Shown here: in pieces, positions 1 through 5,790 of the stretch | Numbering within the stretch: the stretch's first letter is position 1 | Layout: each line of letters opens with the position of its first letter | Source of the DNA: Bacillota bacterium | Lineage (GTDB): Bacteria; Bacillota; Clostridia; DSM-8532 | NCBI GenBank assembly: GCA_023426765.1 | Contig: JAEZBW010000415.1 | Span: 1-6,491, forward strand | Reading direction: 5' to 3' | DNA length: 6,491 nt | Made by a program: the position numbers and the translations under genes | The notes under the pieces: model-generated | Databases searched by the model: none | What the model was told of the DNA's origin: nothing | Seen by the model: the letters and a program-made list of their open reading frames with translations, nothing else

Positions 1-507
1 GTTCGCAGTGGCGCAGGCGGTAGTAACGCACTCGTTGAAGCCGCAGAAACCATACCGGATGGCGACCTGTCCCGAAGCCATGTTTGCAATCATCATCGGG
101 ATAAAGAAAGGACTGATACGGTTTGGTCCCTTTTCCATCAGGGTCTGTTTTTGATCCTCCAGGGTTTGGATGCCCCCGATACCGGATCCGATCAGCACTC
201 CCACCCGGAAAGGATCCTCCTTTTCAATATCGATACCTGCCTGCTGAATGGCCAAATGGGAAGCAGCCATGGCGAACTGAACGAATGGATCCATTCGTTT
301 GGCTTCCTTCTTTTCCATGTACAGGGTCGGATCAAAATCCTTCACTTCAGAAGCTACCTTGGTTTCAATATTGCCACAGTCGAATTTCGTGATGGATGAT
401 ATTCCGTTCTTTCCTTCCTGTATCGCTTTCCAAAAGGATTCCGTATCTTTACCCAGTGCGTGAATAACGCCTGTTCCTGTAACAACTACCCGTCTGTTCA
501 TTGTCAT
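1..507 (-). CDS. fabF: 3-oxoacyl-ACP synthase II (KAS II), N-terminal part; runs off the window
   Basis: FabF condenses malonyl-ACP with a growing acyl-ACP and is the elongating ketoacyl synthase of cytosolic FASII. The 169 visible codons show the usual N-terminus (RRVVVTGTG, residues 5-13), RMDPFVQFAM (71-80), the IGSGIGG loop (106-112), ISPFFIPMMIANM (131-143) and the nucleophile region TTACATAN with Cys165. The two histidines that complete the active site lie outside the window. I chose the ATG at 507 because one GGAGG (515-519) is 7 nt upstream. The in-frame ATG at 501 is nearly as good: a second GGAGG (512-516) is 10 nt from it, and the cysteine then becomes 163, as in E. coli FabF. The frame stays open to an ATG at 618, but that start has no ribosome binding site and its extension is unlike FabF. 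It follows acpP after a terminator and a 357-nt gap, so its expression may be uncoupled from the upstream genes. Confidence 0.95.
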   Translation of the reverse strand, partial: MTMNRRVVVTGTGVIHALGKDTESFWKAIQEGKNGISSITKFDCGNIETKVASEVKDFDPTLYMEKKEAKRMDPFVQFAMAASHLAIQQAGIDIEKEDPFRVGVLIGSGIGGIQTLEDQKQTLMEKGPNRISPFFIPMMIANMASGQVAIRYGFCGFNECVTTACATAN

Positions 508-523
508 AAAACCTCCTCCAGTA

Positions 524-543
524 CCCCGATCGTTCGTCCGGGG
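524..543 (-). repeat. Short inverted repeat just upstream of the fabF ribosome binding site
   Basis: Perfect 5-bp arms CCCCG and CGGGG flank a 10-nt loop. The stem ends 4 nt before the GGAGGAGG of fabF, so in RNA it could affect ribosome access. The arms are short and this could be chance. Confidence 0.35.
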
Positions 544-630
544 ATCGACCCTGACCCAACATACGCCGGCATCAGTACCGGCATTCTCTGTTCCAGTCCT
601 GTCTGAATTTGTTTTCATTTATGAGATGAA

Positions 631-660
631 CCTTATCTGCCATCAGGCGGCAGAAAAAGG
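631..660 (-). repeat. Hairpin with 6-bp core and 4-bp outer stem in the fabF upstream region
   Basis: TCTGCC (636-641) pairs with GGCAGA (649-654) around a 7-nt loop. Outer CCTT (631-634) pairs with AAGG (657-660) across a small internal loop, giving ten pairs in all. No T-run follows on the minus strand, so it is not an intrinsic terminator. Its outer stem overlaps the arm of another inverted repeat at 655-682. Confidence 0.45.
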
Positions 661-682
661 ATTTCCCGTTTCACTTCCTTTT
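655..682 (-). repeat. 7-bp inverted repeat overlapping the neighbouring hairpin
   Basis: AAAAGGA (655-661) and TCCTTTT (676-682) are perfect complements around a 14-nt loop. The 655-661 arm is also used by the hairpin at 631-660, so the two structures compete for the same bases. Confidence 0.4.
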
Positions 683-730
683 ATAATGCTGCATGTGCGG
701 TATCGGACCGTATAAATGACGGGTTCGGAA

Positions 731-753
731 GGCTATTCATCCGATGAACAGCC
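731..753 (-). repeat. 10-bp stem, 3-nt loop hairpin between acpP and fabF
   Basis: The arms GGCTATTCAT and ATGAACAGCC surround a CCG loop. On the minus-strand transcript all ten positions pair, with one G-U wobble. On the plus strand the same position is an A-C mismatch, which suggests the structure belongs to minus-strand RNA. It is followed by mixed sequence and not a U-run, so it is not a normal terminator. Confidence 0.55.
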
Positions 754-820
754 CTCTCCCAGCATTTAAGTACATACCGTCCTGCGTTAGCAGTGAAGCG
801 CCATACAGCGCACTTACAAT

Positions 821-852
821 AAAAAAAGCCCCACACCGGTGGGACTTTTTTT
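821..852 (-). terminator. Rho-independent terminator after acpP
   Basis: On the minus strand a 7-bp stem GTCCCAC/GTGGGGC (839-845 and 828-834) closes a CGGT loop, with one G-U pair, and is followed by seven T (827-821). Seven A precede the stem (852-846), so a weaker terminator is possible on the plus strand, where the wobble becomes a C-A mismatch. It begins 12 nt after the acpP stop and should end or attenuate the fapR-acpP transcript before fabF. Confidence 0.88.
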
Positions 853-864
853 ATGCAACTGTGG

Positions 865-1092
865 TCAGGAATGAGCTTTAATATATTCCACAGCATCCCC
901 GACTGTTGTAATTTTTTCAGCTTCCTTGTCTGGTATTTCCAGGTCAAATTCTTCTTCCAGAGCCATGATCAGTTCCACAATATCAAGAGAATCAGCCCCA
1001 AGATCATCAATGAAAGAAGCTTCCATTGCAACCTCGCTTTCTTCAACACCGAGCTGCTCTACTACGATTTCCTTTACTTTTTCAAATACCAC
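865..1092 (-). CDS. acpP: Acyl carrier protein
   Basis: AcpP carries the growing acyl chain on a 4'-phosphopantetheine arm and is the common substrate carrier of FabD, FabH, FabF and FabG in the cytosol. The protein is 75 residues and very acidic. It has the invariant phosphopantetheine site GADSLDIVEL with the modified serine at position 35, the conserved helix II segment ALEEEFDLEIPD, and a typical start MVFEKVKEIVVEQLGV. I chose the GTG at 1092 because AAGGGGGTGA, close to the ideal ribosome binding site, ends its G-run 8 nt upstream. A GTG at 1101 would add three residues but leaves no room for a binding site. It lies 71 nt after fabG and just before a terminator. That placement, with its own hairpin and strong ribosome binding site, fits the high abundance expected of ACP. 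Confidence 0.97.
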   Translation of the reverse strand: MVFEKVKEIVVEQLGVEESEVAMEASFIDDLGADSLDIVELIMALEEEFDLEIPDKEAEKITTVGDAVEYIKAHS

Positions 1093-1097
1093 ACCTT

Positions 1098-1107
1098 TCA
1101 CCCCCTT
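1098..1107 (-). promoter_or_regulatory. Ribosome binding site that sets the acpP start
   Basis: AAGGGGGTGA differs by one base from AAGGAGGTGA. Its G-run is 8 nt from the GTG at 1092 but touches the GTG at 1101, which favours the shorter protein. Confidence 0.75.
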
Positions 1108-1120
1108 CCAGACAAGAATC

Positions 1121-1146
1121 GCAAACTATATGATCAATAGTATTGC
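1121..1146 (-). repeat. Bulged hairpin between fabG and acpP
   Basis: ACTAT (1125-1129) pairs with ATAGT (1137-1141) and GCAA (1121-1124) pairs with TTGC (1143-1146). One base is bulged at 1142 and the loop is 7 nt containing TGATCA. An A/T-rich tract lies between it and the fabG stop. It sits 14 nt upstream of the acpP ribosome binding site, where an RNA processing or stabilising element could separate acpP from the longer transcript. That role is inferred. No T-run follows, so it is not a terminator. Confidence 0.5.
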
Positions 1147-1163
1147 TTTCATTAAAAATAATA

Positions 1164-1901
1164 TTACATAACCATTCCACCGTCAATATGAATTACCTGA
1201 CCAGTGATATACTTCGCTTTTTCCGATGCGAGGAAAATTACGGTGTCGGCCACCTCCAAGGGAGTCCCGGCCCTTTTCAGAGGGATGACCGCCAAATACC
1301 TTTCCTTTATTTCATCAGAGAGCTGATCGGACATATCGGTTTCAATAAAACCCGGTGCTACGGCGTTACAGGTGATTCCCCAGGCGCCCAGTTCCTTGGC
1401 GACGGACTTTGTAAACCCTATCATTCCGGCCTTTGAAGCTGCATAATTGGCCTGACCGGCATTTCCCATTATTCCTACGACAGAGGTGATGTTGATGATA
1501 CAGCCCTGCCTTTTTTTCATCATCAGCTTTGTGATCGCTTTGGTACATAAGAAAGCGCTCTTCAGGTTGATGTCCAGAACCGTATCCCAATCTTCAATAC
1601 TCATTTTCATCATCAGTTTGTCGCGGGTGACACCTGCATTGTTTACCAGCACGTCCACTGTGCCATAAGTGCTGATTGCCGTATCAATTAATTCCTGCGC
1701 TTTTTCGGGTATACTGATATCGCCCTCCACTGCTTTCACCTGATAGCCCTTTTGCAGGAACTCTTCTTTTGTTTTAAAAACCGTTTTTGAAGTGCCGTTG
1801 AGGATCACATTAGCGCCCGACTGTGCGAATTTTTCGGCGATGGCCTTTCCCAAACCCCTGGTGGAGCCTGTGACAACGACCGTCTTTCCGCTGAAATCCA
1901 T
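1164..1901 (-). CDS. fabG: 3-oxoacyl-ACP reductase
   Basis: FabG is the NADPH-dependent reductase that converts 3-oxoacyl-ACP to 3-hydroxyacyl-ACP in each FASII cycle. The 245-residue protein is a classical short-chain dehydrogenase of the usual FabG length. It shows the cofactor loop TGSTRGLG (residues 11-18), VNNAG (86-90), the structural Asn112 in DINLKSAF, and the catalytic set Ser140, Tyr153 and Lys157 in NITSVVG and NYAASKAG. The C-terminus YITGQVIHIDGGMVM is typical of FabG. I chose the ATG at 1901 because AAAGGGGTGA lies 8 nt upstream and the protein then starts MDFSGKTVVVTG. The GTG at 1910 would overlap the fabD stop by 4 nt but has no usable spacing. The stop of fabD is only 5 nt upstream, so translational coupling with fabD is likely. 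Confidence 0.97.
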   Translation of the reverse strand: MDFSGKTVVVTGSTRGLGKAIAEKFAQSGANVILNGTSKTVFKTKEEFLQKGYQVKAVEGDISIPEKAQELIDTAISTYGTVDVLVNNAGVTRDKLMMKMSIEDWDTVLDINLKSAFLCTKAITKLMMKKRQGCIINITSVVGIMGNAGQANYAASKAGMIGFTKSVAKELGAWGITCNAVAPGFIETDMSDQLSDEIKERYLAVIPLKRAGTPLEVADTVIFLASEKAKYITGQVIHIDGGMVM

Positions 1902-1906
1902 TTCTC

Positions 1907-2836
1907 TCACCCCTTTAAAACCTTCAAGGTTGCTTCCAGAGAAGCTAAATCCTCTACATTCAGCGTTGTAACATTTTTATCTATCTTTTTAATGAACCCG
2001 CTCAACACTTTCCCGGGTCCGATTTCAACAAACGTATCCACTCCCAGTGAGATCATCGTCTTTATGCAGTCCTCCCACAGAACCGAGCTGGAGACCTGCT
2101 GTACCAGTGTTTGCCGCACGTGCCCTTCCTGTACGATTTCACCGCTGATATTGGTGATAACGGGAATCTTCATGTTTTGTATATACAGATTCTCCATCTC
2201 CACTTCCAGCCTTTCTCCGGCTGAAATCAGCATGCTGCAGTGGAACGGAGCGCTGACCGCCAATGGAACCGCCCTTTTTGCGCCTTTTTCAAGGGCCAGG
2301 GCCGATGCTTTTTCCACAGCCTTTACCTCACCGGAGATAACGATTTGCCCGGGGCAGTTAAAATTGGCCGGTTCTACCACGCCAAGCTCCTTTGCCTGTT
2401 CACATGCCTGAAGAAGCTCTTCCCTGCCAAGCCCAAGAATGGCCGCCATGGAACCGACACCTGCCGGAACGGCTTCCTGCATATACTTTCCGCGTTTTTT
2501 CACCAGCTGTACGGCTTCAGTGAAGGTAAAGGTTCCTGCATAGACATGGGCCGAATATTCTCCAAGGCTTAAGCCTGCTGCATAATCAGCTTCAATTCCT
2601 GCATCCAGAAGAGGTACCAGACATGCGATGGAAGCTGTTAATATAGCCGGCTGTGTATTTTCAGTAATTTTCAGGGTTTCTTCATCCCCTTCAAAAACCA
2701 TTTTTTCCATGTCCATCTTCAAGGCTTTGGTCGCCAGCTTAAAAATCTCCAGGGCCTTCGGGTATTTGCTGCAAATCTCCTTTGCCATTCCAATATATTG
2801 GGCTCCCTGTCCGGGAAATACAAATGCAATAGCCAT
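1907..2836 (-). CDS. fabD: Malonyl-CoA:ACP transacylase
   Basis: FabD transfers the malonyl group from malonyl-CoA to the ACP phosphopantetheine and supplies the extender unit for FabH and FabF. At 309 residues it has family length. Visible motifs are FPGQGAQ (residues 7-13, Gln10 at the oxyanion hole), the nucleophile elbow GLSLGEYSA with Ser90, Arg115 in KKRGKYMQ that should bind the malonyl carboxylate, NCPGQIVISG (160-169), and VSAPFHC with catalytic His199. The ATG at 2836 has GGAGG 5 nt upstream. It follows fabH after a 100-nt gap, the largest break within the fabH-fabG segment, and its stop lies 5 nt before the fabG ATG. In many related operons an enoyl reductase gene (fabK) sits at this fabH-fabD boundary; none is here. 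Confidence 0.97.
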   Translation of the reverse strand: MAIAFVFPGQGAQYIGMAKEICSKYPKALEIFKLATKALKMDMEKMVFEGDEETLKITENTQPAILTASIACLVPLLDAGIEADYAAGLSLGEYSAHVYAGTFTFTEAVQLVKKRGKYMQEAVPAGVGSMAAILGLGREELLQACEQAKELGVVEPANFNCPGQIVISGEVKAVEKASALALEKGAKRAVPLAVSAPFHCSMLISAGERLEVEMENLYIQNMKIPVITNISGEIVQEGHVRQTLVQQVSSSVLWEDCIKTMISLGVDTFVEIGPGKVLSGFIKKIDKNVTTLNVEDLASLEATLKVLKG

Positions 2837-2936
2837 TTTTACCTCCGCTGATAAATCAATTTAAACCATTATTCAATGCGGTAATCCGCCAAATTGCGCG
2901 AATGCCCATTAAGCCAAAACCGTCACAATCGGTATA

Positions 2937-3929
2937 CTATTTTCCCCAGACCACCAGACAGGATCCGACGGTAAGACCACCGCCAAAAGCCACCATGACA
3001 AGGTTGTCACCTTTCTTTATCCGGCCGTTTGCTGCGTACATATCCAGGGCAACCGGAACCGATGCGCTGGATATATTGCCGGTGTCCTGAAGGATTACAG
3101 CTACTTTCTCTTCCTGCAGGTTCAACCGTTTCGTCGCACCGCTGATGATTCGAAGATTGGCCTGATGCGGGATGACCAGATCTATATCGTCAATGGTTTT
3201 TCCGGCTGCTTCTACCACTTTTCGTGTGGCATCGGTCATGGCACGCACGGCGAAGGTGAAAACCTCGCTGCCATCCTGCCATATGCTTCTTTCCAGAACG
3301 CCCGGCCTTTTTTCCCGATCCTCGTCTGAAATGTAGCAGCACGGAAGGGTCAGGTTGTGGCCCAAATCCCCAAACGAGGCGATGTAGCTTTCACGGATGC
3401 CATATTGCGCATCCACCCGGCCCAATACCACTGCCCCCGCAGCATCCCCAAAAAGGATGCAGGTGTTTCTGTTTTTCCAGTCTACAATACGGCTTAGCCC
3501 TTCGTTGGAAACAATCAGGACATGCCTGTAATAGCCGGTCTGAATAAATTGCTTTGCTACGGTCATGGCATAGACAAACCCGGTGCATGCTGCATTCAAA
3601 TCAAACGCCGCGGCATTATCTGCGTGAATATGGCGCTGAATCAGGCAGGACATGGACGGCGTCAGATAATCCGGAGCTTCGGTTGTCGTAATGACAAGGT
3701 CTATGTCTGCGGGTGTAAGACCTGCATCGTGAATGGCCTGTTTTGCTGCCTCAACCCCCATGGTATAGGAAGGAACCCCTTCGTCCAGGAGGTGTCTGAC
3801 CTTCATCCCTGTTCGCCGAACAATCCAGTCGTCCGTGGTGTCTACCATCTTTTCAAGATCTTGATTGGTTAATATCTTCTCGGGCAGAAATCTTCCCGTT
3901 CCAAGAATTCCAACACCAAAGTCATGCAT
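2937..3929 (-). CDS. fabH: 3-oxoacyl-ACP synthase III (KAS III)
   Basis: FabH starts fatty-acid synthesis by condensing an acyl-CoA primer with malonyl-ACP. The choice between acetyl and branched primers cannot be read from the sequence with confidence. The 330-residue protein carries the complete triad: Cys115 in DLNAACTGFVYA, His255 in IPHQANLRI and Asn285 in DTGNISSASVP. Other KAS III hallmarks are ILGTGRFLP near the N-terminus, DDWIVRRTGM (34-42), GDAAGAVVLG (161-170) and the C-terminal AFGGGLTVGS. The ATG at 3929 has GGAGG 9 nt upstream, inside the end of plsX. The plsX stop overlaps the fabH start by 8 nt, so the two are likely translationally coupled. The pairing makes sense because FabH draws malonyl-ACP into chains that PlsX later removes from ACP. 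Confidence 0.97.
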   Translation of the reverse strand: MHDFGVGILGTGRFLPEKILTNQDLEKMVDTTDDWIVRRTGMKVRHLLDEGVPSYTMGVEAAKQAIHDAGLTPADIDLVITTTEAPDYLTPSMSCLIQRHIHADNAAAFDLNAACTGFVYAMTVAKQFIQTGYYRHVLIVSNEGLSRIVDWKNRNTCILFGDAAGAVVLGRVDAQYGIRESYIASFGDLGHNLTLPCCYISDEDREKRPGVLERSIWQDGSEVFTFAVRAMTDATRKVVEAAGKTIDDIDLVIPHQANLRIISGATKRLNLQEEKVAVILQDTGNISSASVPVALDMYAANGRIKKGDNLVMVAFGGGLTVGSCLVVWGK

Positions 3930-4932
3930 TCAGTTTAACCTCCATGGTCGCTAACCTGTCTCGGATTTGATCGATAAAAGTGCTGTTTGTCACCGTGGAT
4001 GCGTTCAGAATGGTATTGCGGATCGCCTTGGCCTTGCTGTTGCCATGACACTTGTATATCAGGCCGTTCGCGCCCAGAATGGGCGTGCCGCCGATGGTTT
4101 CGGGGTCAACGCTGTCCTTCAGCTTTTTCAGATGCGCTTTCACCAGCAAAGCAGATATCTTCGTAAACAAATCGGAGTTATATATCCGTTTCAGATGCTG
4201 CATAAAGTATTTTCCGGTGCCCTCCATCATTTTCAGCATGGCATTGCCGGTAAACCCGTCGCAGACAGCCACATCCACCTTGCCTTCTGCAACATCCCTG
4301 CCTTCTATGTTCCCAACAAAGTTCACTCCGCAATTTTTTAACAGCGGAAGGGTTTCCTTCAGGGTATCATTTCCTTTTTCCTCTTCGGTGCCGACATTGA
4401 TGAGCCCCACCCGAGGGTTTTCCTTGTGAAACATCTGCTGCATGAAAACCGAGCCCATCACGGCAAACTGCACGTAATTCATGGGTCTGCATACCGTATT
4501 CATGCCTGCATCGATGATCATCGTGCCTCCGGCGAGGGATGGTACGATCGGTGCCAGCGCAGGCCTTAACACACCGGGAATCCTGCCTGCTATCAGCAGG
4601 GTTCCGGCGAGAAGTGCACCGGTACTGCCGGCTGTAACAAATACCTGACCGAGATTTTCCTTGATCTTGTTCAGCCCGATCACCAGCGACGAATCCTTCT
4701 TGTGGCGGATTGCATCGGTCGGTTTGTCTTCATTGGTGATTGTCTGAGACGCCGGAGTGACGGTGATACGGTTCAGAGGATAATGATATTTCCGCAAAAC
4801 CCTTTCGATTTCACTTTCCAACCCTATCAGTTCAACTTCAAAGCCGCCTTTGGCTTTTACCGCTTCAATGCAACCCTTAATAATTTCATCGGGTGCGTTG
4901 TCCCCACCCATCGCGTCTACCATTATTTTCAA
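3922..4932 (-). CDS. plsX: Phosphate acyltransferase (acyl-ACP:phosphate)
   Basis: PlsX converts acyl-ACP and inorganic phosphate to acyl-phosphate, the donor used by PlsY to acylate glycerol-3-phosphate. It is a peripheral membrane enzyme linking FASII to phospholipid synthesis. The protein is 336 residues, normal for the family. It shows the N-terminal MVDAMGGDNAP (residues 4-14), VTAGSTGALLAGT (99-111), LINVGTEEEKGN (178-189) and VCDGFTGNAMLK (223-234). The segment DAGMNTVC (141-148) has Met where the family, from memory, usually has Ala. I chose the TTG at 4932 because it gives MKIMVDAMGGD, the usual beginning. The ATG at 4923 would trim three residues, and neither start has a strong ribosome binding site. 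It follows fapR after a 123-nt gap and overlaps fabH by 8 nt. FapR-plsX-fabH is a common arrangement in Firmicutes. Confidence 0.96.
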   Translation of the reverse strand: MKIMVDAMGGDNAPDEIIKGCIEAVKAKGGFEVELIGLESEIERVLRKYHYPLNRITVTPASQTITNEDKPTDAIRHKKDSSLVIGLNKIKENLGQVFVTAGSTGALLAGTLLIAGRIPGVLRPALAPIVPSLAGGTMIIDAGMNTVCRPMNYVQFAVMGSVFMQQMFHKENPRVGLINVGTEEEKGNDTLKETLPLLKNCGVNFVGNIEGRDVAEGKVDVAVCDGFTGNAMLKMMEGTGKYFMQHLKRIYNSDLFTKISALLVKAHLKKLKDSVDPETIGGTPILGANGLIYKCHGNSKAKAIRNTILNASTVTNSTFIDQIRDRLATMEVKLNA

Positions 4933-5055
4933 TATTCTTCACTCAGCCTTTCCTCAGTAGTTTGTCATGCACAGATGCAGACTCTATCATTTGAAGAATG
5001 TTCATTTCAAGTTGCTTTCAATGCATCATTCAGTCATCTTTACCGATGTGACGAT
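4933..5055 (-). other. fapR-plsX spacer, no feature recognised
   Basis: This 123-nt gap has no supported reading frame, no terminator and no clear promoter on the minus strand. The nearest purine-rich stretch to plsX (AGGAAAGG) is 14 nt from its TTG, too far for an efficient ribosome binding site, so plsX translation may be modest. Confidence 0.4.
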
Positions 5056-5643
5056 TCAGCTTTCGTTTTCCTGCACATCATGGTTTCCAATCGAAACCAG
5101 AATAAACTTCCCACGGAAAACTTCCTGTTGCCTGAAAGAAATAAAAACCCATACGATATGATTCCGCTGCCTGGTCTGCCGGACGATCGCCTTAGCGACA
5201 AGCCTGGAGCCGGCATAGACGGGTGTTTTGTATTTAATGTTCGCCACCCCGACCAGGGCGACCTCGGCGTCGATCACTGCGATAGCCAGAGATTCCGCCA
5301 AAGAATATATGTAATGTCCCCGTACGATTTTGGATTGCGCAAAAACCATCTGATCGGTGGTATCCAAAATGGAAATACCACTGATGCCCAATTGTATTTC
5401 AACCAGTTCCCCGACGATTTCATCGGCATGCAGCGCCCTGACCTTTTGATGGTTCAACGAAGCGACATCCCGGATTCTTTGCCTTAATTCGGGAATTCCA
5501 AGCTCCAACCTGTCCAGGCGAACGGTTGGGATGCTCACCTCCAGGTATTCTGCAATATCTTCATCCGTCATAAACGGATCTTCCTTGATTTTATCCACCA
5601 GTCGGTTTTGTCTGTCTTTCTTTGCCAATGAGCTTTTGTTCAA
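5056..5643 (-). CDS. fapR: Fatty acid and phospholipid biosynthesis repressor FapR
   Basis: FapR is a DNA-binding repressor of fatty-acid and phospholipid genes that is released by malonyl-CoA. The 195-residue protein has an N-terminal helix-turn-helix (about residues 25-48, with recognition segment SIPTVRLDRLELGIPELRQRI), a linker helix, and a C-terminal hot-dog domain (about 75-185) containing VRGHYIYSLAES, IAVIDAEVALVGVANIKY and VYAGSRLVAKA. These match the Bacillus FapR layout as I remember it. One difference is Glu117 after the RGH helix, where remembered Bacillus proteins have Asn. The start is TTG at 5643 with AAAGGTG 7 nt upstream; no ATG or GTG lies in frame before an upstream stop. 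It is the first gene after a promoter carrying a FapR-like operator, so autoregulation is expected. A hot-dog thioesterase is the alternative for the C-terminal half, but the HTH makes a regulator far more likely. Confidence 0.95.
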   Translation of the reverse strand: MNKSSLAKKDRQNRLVDKIKEDPFMTDEDIAEYLEVSIPTVRLDRLELGIPELRQRIRDVASLNHQKVRALHADEIVGELVEIQLGISGISILDTTDQMVFAQSKIVRGHYIYSLAESLAIAVIDAEVALVGVANIKYKTPVYAGSRLVAKAIVRQTRQRNHIVWVFISFRQQEVFRGKFILVSIGNHDVQENES

Positions 5644-5649
5644 ACAAAA
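5634..5649 (-). repeat. A/T-rich 16-bp palindrome across the fapR start codon
   Basis: TTTTGTT and AACAAAA are perfect 7-bp complements separated by two bases, and the TTG start (5643-5641) lies in the centre. As RNA this would be a weak A-U hairpin with the start codon in its loop. As DNA it is a symmetric site for a dimeric protein. It includes one of three local copies of TTGTTCAA. Confidence 0.5.
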
Positions 5650-5665
5650 ACACCTTTCTTCCCAT

Positions 5666-5749
5666 GTTGTTCAACCGAACGACTCGTATCCGTTTTCCAA
5701 AGCAGAAGCATTACAGCTTTTTAAACCTGCCCGGGGCTGGTTGAACAAC
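5666..5749 (-). repeat. Perfect 11-bp inverted repeat in the fapR leader
   Basis: GTTGTTCAACC (5666-5676) and GGTTGAACAAC (5739-5749) are exact reverse complements separated by 62 nt. In the transcript they would form an 11-bp stem enclosing a domain that includes an imperfect 15-bp GC palindrome (5726-5740). The 3' arm ends 8 nt upstream of the fapR ribosome binding site. No U-run follows, so it is not a terminator. A rough count gives well under 1% chance of such a repeat in a random 200-nt stretch. Confidence 0.65.
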
Positions 5750-5790
5750 TCAGCCTGCACAGCGGCTTTATTGCTTGTGTATTTATTGAG

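Larger units (their letters stand above)
508..864 (-). promoter_or_regulatory. acpP-fabF intergenic region with several RNA hairpins
   Basis: This 357-nt stretch holds no gene I can support. Read on the minus strand after acpP it contains the terminator at 821-852, then a series of inverted repeats. These are AGTG/CACT with GCGC/GCGC inside 792-814, a 10-bp stem at 731-753, AAAAGGA/TCCTTTT at 655-682, a TCTGCC/GGCAGA stem with outer CCTT/AAGG at 631-660, GCCGG/CCGGC at about 565-582, and CCCCG/CGGGG at 524-543. I found no convincing -35/-10 pair for fabF, and no T-run follows the later hairpins. The region looks like a structured 5' leader of fabF or a readthrough segment. Which of these is inference. 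Confidence 0.5.

Noticed and set aside
519..579. Two CAGTACC half-sites (519-525 and 573-579) as FapR boxes for fabF
   Set aside because: Neither has the mirrored half at the correct spacing, so they are only 7-base coincidences with half of the recalled operator.
508..618. In-frame N-terminal extension of fabF to an ATG at 618 (37 extra codons)
   Set aside because: A stop lies directly before that ATG, it has no ribosome binding site, the extension resembles no FabF N-terminus, and ATG 507 or 501 have strong GGAGG sites.
681..947. 88-residue minus-strand frame overlapping the acpP 3' end
   Set aside because: It runs antiparallel in frame to nothing known, overlaps acpP and its terminator, and has no family resemblance.
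1125..1141. ACTAT-7-ATAGT as a second FapR operator upstream of acpP
   Set aside because: Its length is 17 bp but the arms do not match the TTAGTACC half-site; an RNA hairpin explains it better.
4702..5487. 261-residue plus-strand frame across plsX and fapR
   Set aside because: It is the antisense shadow of two clear genes, has Cys/Phe/His-rich low-likelihood composition and no recognisable domain.
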